Assembly: GCA_025024175.1 (NCBI GenBank)
Contig: QCXZ01000041.1
Coordinates: forward strand, 7,187,786-7,251,785
Source: Rhyzopertha dominica
Taxonomy: Eukaryota; Arthropoda; Insecta; Coleoptera; Bostrichidae
Reading direction: 5' to 3'
DNA: 64,000 nucleotides
Position 1 is the stretch's first letter; the number at the start of each line of letters is the position of its first letter. The notes under the pieces were generated by a model. It saw only the letters and a list, made by a program, of their open reading frames with translations, was not told where the DNA came from and searched no databases. Made by a program: the position numbers and the translations under genes. Below are positions 57,135 to 64,000 of the stretch, piece by piece.

Positions 57135-60100
57135 GAGGTAGTGTTTATTCTCAGAGTAGTAATAAAAAATCCCTTGCGCCATTAAGGATGAATTACTGAA
57201 ATATCTCGGCACAGTTCTCTTTTTCAATCAGAATTAATATACAGGTGTTTTTTTAAACAGTCAATATTTTTGAAGTTGTCACAATGTAACTAGCTTCTTA
57301 GGAGCTGAAGTCTTAGGTATTTTCAAGCGTCGGTGACATTATTATGAAATTGCATGTGATTTTGTGACATTTAGAGATATCTGCGAGTATATGGATTTAT
57401 AGTAGCTCAACTTTCCATCTACTTTTCTTAGCTATACTGATAAACATGGTATAAACCTACAGTGCGGGAATATTTTGCTGTTTCATATCTGCTTTCTTGA
57501 ATTCATTAGTTATGTAGGCATACTTTGAATCTGTGTTGCTTTGTAATAAAGCAAGCAGCGTGGGTCCCCTTTCCGGCCCGTATAAATTCTGAATGAACTC
57601 AAAATACCTTGTAGCTAACTAAATATCAATTACCTTCCATGCAATCTATGAAGAATTACGCTCTTCGGTGTCCGAAGCGCATCATCTTCAACACACCGTA
57701 ATGAATATCACAAAACACGGAAGCCTCGCTCTCAGGCATCTAACCCTAACCAGATCAAATCTAAATGGTGGTATCACGAATTTTCCATCATTTTGTTAGT
57801 ATTATAATAAAGCGGAGCGGTGCACGGCACAAACTAATAAACCGATGTATCGGGAATGCCTCATTATGTAGGAAAACGGATAATGCCCGAGCGAGCGGCC
57901 ACTTATCAAAATAAAAAATAAAATAATGTTTTGCATCCAATCAAGCAAATCGCCAGTTAATTAGTAAGTGCTGACCACCGTCGTAACGAAGCGGTTGTCC
58001 TCCTTGCATATTGCACTCCCATCACCTGGATTTTGGAGTTTCCTTGAAAAAATAACGTGTAGGACGGATTTGGTGGCTAGTCGTCTAGATATAATTTGGG
58101 AATTATATATATGAGTTTTTTTTTCTGGGAAAACTAATCAGCAAATTACTATAAGTAATGTACACGCATGACGCATCTATCATATACCAAAGAATCAACT
58201 AGAAATGGTAAACTTTTGGGGCCATAGAGAACCCAAATCCTGCCAGTCTTGGGTTTGCTCTTTAAAGGTCAATCCACCAGATGTACTTCAAGTTTTGAAT
58301 ACTGAAACACTAGATTTTACTTACCTTTACTGTCTTCTTATTGTGAAGTGTTATTCTTGATGGGCGTAAACAACATGATGACGCTGATAACCTGTAAATG
58401 ACGTCGTAGGTGTAAAGCTTCTCTAGTGGTAAAGATCGTTGTCTTAACGATGAATTGGCATACTTTCTTGCGCTTTTAATAAATATGGAGAAAACAGCGC
58501 ACACAGTGTTGTGAGTCATGTACCGGGCTACCCGATAAGTTTTATTTCTCCATACAGACATGAATCGCATTGATATCGATGCACTCTGTTTCAGTAAAAG
58601 AGAGTATGCTCTTCGTTCCTAATATGCTCAATCTCTAGTGTTAATTACCGTGACTGAAAAGATTTTAAAATATCTGATGCAATAAACGACAAAAAGACGT
58701 ATTGGAATGTCTTCTTCAGTGAATTTTTTTCTTTTGAAACAATTTAAAAAACATTTACTCTTGATTTGTATTAATATAATTTCCGTTACTGTTCAATCGA
58801 CGACTGCAAATTGTAAAACAACTAAAATTGCGTAAACAAGGAACCATTGTCATATTGTTTTCGTTTTCGGCTNAAATCCCATCTTTCACCTTGTGTCGTA
58901 CTTCTTCAAAATATCACTATTTATTATTTATAGTTTTGCATTCTTCCTTCTTTAACGCAGATTCAATTACTTTTGTCTTGTTTCGTAGAATATTAAATAA
59001 AGTATCCAAACCGGAGTTACTTAAAAAATTGTTTAATAGAAAGTAGAAACTGTAACTTGTTCTGAAATATTCCAAATAAGATTTTAAACCATCTCTGTTA
59101 CAGAAACATAAAAAATAGTACTTAAAAGCATAGTTTACTTTAGTTTGGAGTCTTTCTAGGTACACATCTTTGAAAGACATAGCGCTGTTAAATAAAGTAA
59201 CACTGCAAGCACCTAAAACGTATATGTAATATCGGTTGTTTCGTCTAGAATATTGACTACCGAACCTGCTCCTTTTATAATAAATAAATATATAAATACT
59301 TAAAAATTGAAAACTGATTCATATCCCTAAGTCGAATTTTTTAATAATTTAATCTTCTTTACGTATTTGAAGTTACTTACACTTTATTAAATAAGAGATA
59401 TAGCGCTTTCCGCTAACGGTGGCCATTTGTTATACCTCTAATTCAGTAAACTGTATGTAATTTCAAGTAGGTTTTCTTAAAGAAGATTTAATTATATTGT
59501 TATGACTACGGACTCGTAAACTGAAGATTTCTTAACTACTTTATTTTAAAACATTACTAAAACACCTGCTTCATTAAGCCTTTCGCTTGCTCGTTAACCG
59601 CTATTACGGTCACAAGATGGCGCTGATTCCGCAACAATATAAATAGAACAGCAGTTCTAAGTGATTTAACCAAACCTTGTCAAGGATATTTCCTTAATAA
59701 GATTGTTGAAGACTTTAGCTGAGGCTCTAGCTAACCTTTGCTTTTTTTTACAAGAAAAATTATGTTGATACCGTCGCAAATGGGTTACAAGCAATCTTGC
59801 ACTTGCTTCCTATCCTCACAATATGTTATTGCATATACCATAAATAGTTACATTAATTACTTATTATACGCGTAAATTCGCATAATTGTTTGTCTTCAGG
59901 TTTACTTTGACGTCTGGTCCATTGTTAATAATAGGCTATTGTTCTAAGCTGTGAACGCAAATTGCTGTTAGAAGAGTTTAACGCCAATCATAATGCACAT
60001 TCTAGTTAAATTGTTAGCCGATCGCATACCCGAAATTTAAATGCTTTAAGTGTCTAAAAAGTGGTTTTTTTACACTTTAAATTTAAAACGACGCACAATA

Positions 60101-60400
60101 AACTGGTGTGCATGAAATCGGCCTACTGTAAACTTTTTACTTTAACTATTTCTTGGAAACTATTTATGAGATCAAATAGAGGAATATGCCGTTTGATTAT
60201 GACTAAGGTCCCGGGGCTTCTAGATGCTCCCACATGGTTTAATCCAGCTTTTCAGGCAACAATACAATACTAATACAACCATATCAGAAACACCGTGTTT
60301 ACTTCCAACAAATTGTGTTATGAAATTAAGGCATTGCTTGAATCCGCCAGAAACTTCACCACTTATTTTAAAAAATTTAATGTTTACTATTTTACAACTC
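57135..60400. other. No gene; GC-rich island at 57550-58060
   Basis: 57550-58060 is GC-richer and apparently unique, with CAGTTAATTAGTAAGTGCTG, TTATCAAAATAAAAAATAAA and AAACTAATAAACCG; these are homeodomain-like words in the style of insect enhancers. The remaining DNA is AT-rich with short ORFs and one N at 58873. Confidence 0.35.
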
Positions 60401-60419
60401 TTCCTAATATTTCAACAAC

Positions 60420-61400
60420 CCTACATTAGAGTCTTGACCTTCTTCAGTCTCTTCCGGAATTCGCCTCTGTTTTGTGCAATTTGGCACACCGATCGCAGAT
60501 TTGGCCTTCCTCGTTCTCTTGCTCCTACGGGGTCGGCTTTAAAAACGTTTTTGACTGGATTTTCATCGCCATATCTTACGTCGTGCCCCCAAATTGTGTG
60601 TAGCATCCATGAATTTTGTTTTGTTTTCATTAGTAGTAAGTCCCATATTCATTGCAGCAGTTTTAAAAGAAGTGAATGTTTCCTTTGAGCTTCGTATTGA
60701 TCTTGTAGTTATGTCGACGTCATCTGCATAGGCAGAAGATGATGGTGCCTATGTTGTTATCTAGTCTGATATCTCGAATCACATTTTAAGAGCTACGTTA
60801 AATGGACACGCCAGCGCATCTCCCTGTCTAACACCTACTGTCGCTTTAAATCGGTTTGATGCCTTTTTAAATTTTAACAGAACAGGCTACTTTGGACATC
60901 ATCATTTGCGTTAATTTTTTGAGCATTTCTGGGATATTTAGTTCGCTAAGGGCGTCGAATAACTTTGGACTTACGATGCTATCGTAGGCATTTCTAGAGT
61001 CTATAAAATATAGTACGTTATATGTTTTCTCTAGAATTTGGTGCAGTACAAATAATCGTTGATTATGGATAAGCCCTGTCTAAATCTGCATTGATAGGCT
61101 GCTATCTTAGCTTCTAAATACTCCTTAATCAGTTTTGATAATATATTAATTTGAGAAGATTTTGTAGGTCGAGTTTACGTCGATAGCTGCTGCACTCTAA
61201 CTGATCTCCTTTTTTATGTATCTGACAAATGAGTCCCACATTTCATTCCTCTGGCATTCGCTGCTGATGCCATATTTTGGAAATGAAATCATGTAGTGGA
61301 TTTCTAAGAGGCTCTCCACCACATTTTGAAAGTTCTGCAGGAATTCCATCTTGACCAGGCGCTTTGTTGTCATTAAGTTTTCTCAACGCCTCCTTGAGGA
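60420..61400 (-). pseudogene. LINE reverse transcriptase, frameshifted
   Basis: Reading leftward from about 61390: NDNKAPGQDGIPAELSKCGG, PLHDFISKIWHQQRMPEEWN, IHKKGDQLECSSYRR, then FIDSRNAYDSIV (first aspartate block, about 60975-61010), VGVRQGDALACPFNVALK (motif 4, about 60785-60840) and AYADDVDIT (YADD, 60709-60735). The C-terminal VFKADPVGARERGRPNLRSV at 60560-60490 is the usual G-R-R-x-R-G-R-P tail of such ORFs. Several frameshifts. Plus-strand ORFs here, such as 60224-60688, are shadows. Confidence 0.85.
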
Positions 61401-61557
61401 TCCTTGTTATTGGTCTCTAATGGTTCTTCTGGTAGCTGACGAATATGGGTTATCAGGAGTTCTTTCTTCTTCTTTCTTGCCCATGTTTATTTTTGGTTTT
61501 ATTATTTTCTTAGACAACAACAACAAATTAAACAACAAAATTATGTCTATGCAATCT

Positions 61558-61630
61558 GTGGACAACTGTTTCGGCTTATAAAGCCTCCTCAGTACAGCTA
61601 CAGTCCCAAAGCGGCATAGATCTGACTTTC
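61558..61630 (-). ncRNA. Hammerhead-like repeat, relative of 22435-22510
   Basis: On the minus strand CTGAGGA (61592-61586), a GGCTT/AAGCC stem with loop TAT, then GAAAC (61572-61568). The flanking CAGATCTATGCC and AGCTGTACTGAGGAGGCT match the plus-strand repeat at 22435. It lies about 170 bp upstream, on the same strand, of the LINE RT remnant at 60420-61400, so it could be part of that element's 5' region, or a separate insertion. A CAACAACAAC tract (61514-61525) lies between. Confidence 0.5.
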
Positions 61631-61639
61631 CTTATGTAA

Positions 61640-63240
61640 GCCAAGGTAGGAGGTGTGTATGTGAGAATTAGAATGTGGATAACACCATGGCATCTAGTAG
61701 CAATTTAACGGTATTATCCACTCGTCTCTGAGAGGAACCTATCATCTGAACGGTAGCTCACTTTCTTGTGGACGTTTAAAAAACTGACAGAGGTCTCCAA
61801 CGACGATGTCTTAAGATAAAAATAATATTTTTTATCCGACTAATCTTGGGAATTGTTAAAATCTCCTTCAATAAATCAGGCAAATCACAATCAAGGCTTG
61901 TCCACCAGCAACAAACCAAAGTATACTCAACTACTAACATAATCAAGTCTTTCACCGGCAACACCGCGTGTATTCCACAGAATTTTCAGGTAAGGTTCAC
62001 AGGAGTTAAGTTCTCCGCCCGCCCGCGTGATCAAAAACCGTTCACGTAATTATAGGTGGCTTTAATAATATTACAGGTGTCCAGAGCAGTACCAAGTCGC
62101 GATGCCGAGATAGTTCCGTGATTATGTTCGACGCGGTCCGCTGTTGCGCTTTTGCTCCGGCTCACTCAATAATCCAGTTCAATATGTAAATTAACCGTGG
62201 CAAAGAATGGGATCTGGAGGACCATAAATTGTTTCAGCAATTAAGATCTATTCATCGAACAGGTGTGGGAAAATGAGTAGAAAGTGAAGTGGGAAGGTCG
62301 AATGAAAAAGCCTCAGGCGGTTTGATGTGTAATACTATGTAAATACAATTTTAGGTATCTAAACTAAACGTTACATTAATTTACTCATTACAAGTCGTTT
62401 GTACTTTATGCGAAAAGAGCAAAAGTTAATTGAAAATCAAATTGCACACAATGCTTAATTGAGAGATTTAAACTGTGTGTCTCACCAATTTTTTAACTAC
62501 TTTCTTGCAAAACTTTTTAATACTCGCAGTCTTTGTTAAAATGAACTTTAATACTTTCAATAATACAATAATTAACATTTTTATCTGGCTATTTTTAATT
62601 ACATTACCGATGTGAGTTGCTGACTGTCAAATTTTGACTTTAGTTCAGCTGTGTGTAAGATAAAATTGCGACATTATTATAGTTTCGATGATTTGAACAT
62701 CTTTTCGTCGATTTTCTGTTCGTAATCACCTTGTAACCTTAATAAAAGGCTCTTGATTGTGTTCCTCAATACATCCTTATCGAATTACATAAATACCTGC
62801 AATAATTTGTTTGAGAGTAGTATGAAACTTCTAAGTAGTTATTAATCAAATGGATATCAAACGGTTAAAATTGATAGCCAATTTTTATATAGCACGGCAA
62901 TCTATTTTAAAGGAAAACAAGGTCATTCATGCTTTGTTTTATGCCCTTTAGGCGTGTATCAGACCCATAATGAAACTTTCAGTGTGTGATGTGTATAATA
63001 ACGGTTTAAAATCTGTAATTCCCAATTTCTGAAAATAGGTGCTTGTCAATTGCCTTAATAAAAAAAGGTACATAAATCCTTAGAAAAACTGCATTTCCTT
63101 ACATGACAACAAAAAGTAAACAATAAATTACTAAGTGGCAAATAATTTTATATTACTTAATAGTGCTGATTTACTCTTATTTTAAACATTGTGATTTGTA
63201 TTGGAGTGAAAAGTAGTGGATGCATTTTCAGACGTAAACT
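61640..63240. other. No gene; GC-rich island at 61990-62300
   Basis: 61640-61770 may be the upstream part of the repeat above. 61990-62300 is GC-rich and apparently unique (CCGCCCGCCCGCGTGATCAA, CACGTAATTATAGGTGGC) and is a further candidate non-coding element. 62300-63240 is AT-rich. Confidence 0.35.
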
Positions 63241-63242
63241 GT

Positions 63243-63420
63243 ATGCCGCCTGATATTTTGGAGAACGCGGACTCGATCTCTCAACTTATTAGCGAAAAAT
63301 CACAGGACAAAGCCGAATACAGGAAATTCAACATTTGGTGTGCTGAAAAAAAGTTAATGAACCTACTGGCAATGTATTATTGACCTATTTGGCAGTATAG
63401 TAGAAGTATACTAAATATCT
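63243..63420 (+). pseudogene. Tyrosine-recombinase-like N-terminal fragment (Crypton/KIAA1958-type)
   Basis: ATG 63243 opens MPPDILENADSISQLISEKS, then QDKAEYRKFNIWCAEKK; after a 1-base shift the frame continues KVNEPTGNVLLTYLAV and stops. S-x-D-x-Y-x-x-E-Y-x-x-F-x-x-W-C followed by N-x-x-x-L-L-x-Y-L is the SAM-like core-binding domain that precedes tyrosine recombinases of Crypton-derived proteins in animals. The catalytic domain is not in the window. Shift and stops make it a relic. Confidence 0.55.
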
Positions 63421-63465
63421 ATAAAGTGTTGGAAAATTGGTGAACACAATTGTAGTGAATTGTAG

Positions 63466-63591
63466 TTTCTTCAGGAGGGCACCGAAAAACCTGTATTACG
63501 ATATGACAAATGCTTCAATGATTAGGGCGATTTCGTAGAGAAGTGGGTGAGATCTTACTTAACCTTTAATAATAAAATAACATTTATGTAA
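63466..63591 (+). pseudogene. mariner-type transposase C-terminal fragment
   Basis: FLQEGTEKPVLRYDKCFND, stop, GDFVEKWVRSYLTF follows the end signature of mariner transposases (F-x-x-G-I-x-K-L-x-x-R-[WY]-D-K-C-x-x-x-x-G-x-[YF]-V-E-K), as in the copy at 14190-14302. No other part of the protein is nearby. One in-frame TAG. Confidence 0.55.
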
Positions 63592-63710
63592 AAGGGTCCT
63601 ATTTTTATAACCCATTGGAGGTTGAAAAGAAGCAGCCCTTGTACAAGTAAGTGAAGAAGAAGATTGTATTGTCTTTGATTTAAGTGAAATATAACCTAAG
63701 ATGGAAGTTT

Positions 63711-63850
63711 AACAAAATAGTCGATTATTTTGGAGACACATGTTATCCCCCCACAATTTGGGTACAACAACAGCTGATCCAAATCATACTACAAACGCTT
63801 TTGAAACTTGCAAAACGGGGCTTCAAGAAAACGTAAGTCATCAAAGAGGA
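63711..63850 (+). pseudogene. Possible MULE/FLYWCH-associated transposase fragment
   Basis: KIVDYFGDTCYPPTIW and, one frame on, TTADPNHTTNAFETCKTGLQ resemble the W-A-x-x-x-x-x-x-x-R-T-T-N-x-x-E-x-[FW]-H block found in insect MULE-like or FLYWCH-linked proteins. The key histidine is not obvious and the frame is broken, so this is tentative. Confidence 0.3.
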
Positions 63851-64000
63851 ACGTAAAAAGAGGTGTAATAACTAAAAGTGGTTTATAGTAACCAGATCGA
63901 ACTCGACGTCATAGATATGCAACGCTACCGATAAAAGGATTCTTAATCGACCCCAAATGCAACCTAAACCCTTTGGCCGTATATGCAACGACCACAACTG

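Noticed and set aside
60224..60688. 154-codon forward ORF
   Set aside because: It is antisense to the recognisable LINE C-terminus (GARERGRPNLR) and so a shadow.

Overview
The window looks like animal, most likely insect, nuclear DNA: AT-rich, no operons, and full of eukaryotic transposable elements of kinds common in arthropods (Tc1/mariner, LINEs, Penelope-like elements, a THAP-domain transposon, a hAT end, a foldback element and a satellite array). I cannot fix the order or species from sequence alone. I found no intact host protein gene, no rRNA, no tRNA and no CRISPR. Every recognisable coding stretch is a transposon remnant or a short domain fragment, and almost all carry stops or frameshifts. 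Scattered single N calls show a draft assembly.

Layout. 1-2.1 kb is unique AT-rich DNA. 2.1-3.5 kb is a reverse-strand LINE reverse transcriptase (RT) whose 3' part recurs at 48.8-49.4 kb. 4.93-5.11 kb is an 82-bp-armed hairpin. 6.9-8.1 kb holds two opposed GIY-YIG domains of a Penelope-like element (PLE). 10.1-10.7 kb is a three-unit tandem repeat, followed by a LINE C-terminal remnant. 11.6-15.2 kb is a stack of three DNA transposons: a Tc1-like gene abutted by a DD41D element, itself split by a mariner. 19.05-20.5 kb is a (TAA)n tract next to a second LINE. 21.1 kb is a broken BESS-motif ORF. 24.6-26.1 kb is a foldback element with arms over 600 bp. 27.6-28.1 kb is another PLE GIY-YIG domain. 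DD41D copies or ends recur at 33.6, 34.9-36.5 and 53.6-55.3 kb. 39.1-41.0 kb is a satellite of seven units of about 272 bp. 42.5-43.7 kb is a THAP-domain transposon carrying a nested hairpin insertion with a visible target duplication. 50.3-52.6 kb is an HTH fragment plus a CR1/Jockey-like LINE. LINE RT remnants lie at 55.9-57.1 and 60.4-61.4 kb, and tyrosine-recombinase-like and transposase fragments at 63.2-63.9 kb.

Between the transposons lie repeated islands of higher GC, apparently single-copy sequence, without convincing ORFs but with homeodomain-like TAATTA/AATAAA words. They look like conserved non-coding elements of an intergenic or intronic stretch near a developmental gene; this is inference and needs alignment.

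The most interesting signal crossing element boundaries is a recurring core, CTGANGA, then a short stem-loop, then GAAAC. It fits the conserved core of a hammerhead ribozyme and appears in the 4.9-kb hairpin, at 22.47 kb, at 61.57 kb, and in weaker form at 8.05, 28.05 and 42.96 kb. Full ribozyme folds were not confirmed by eye.
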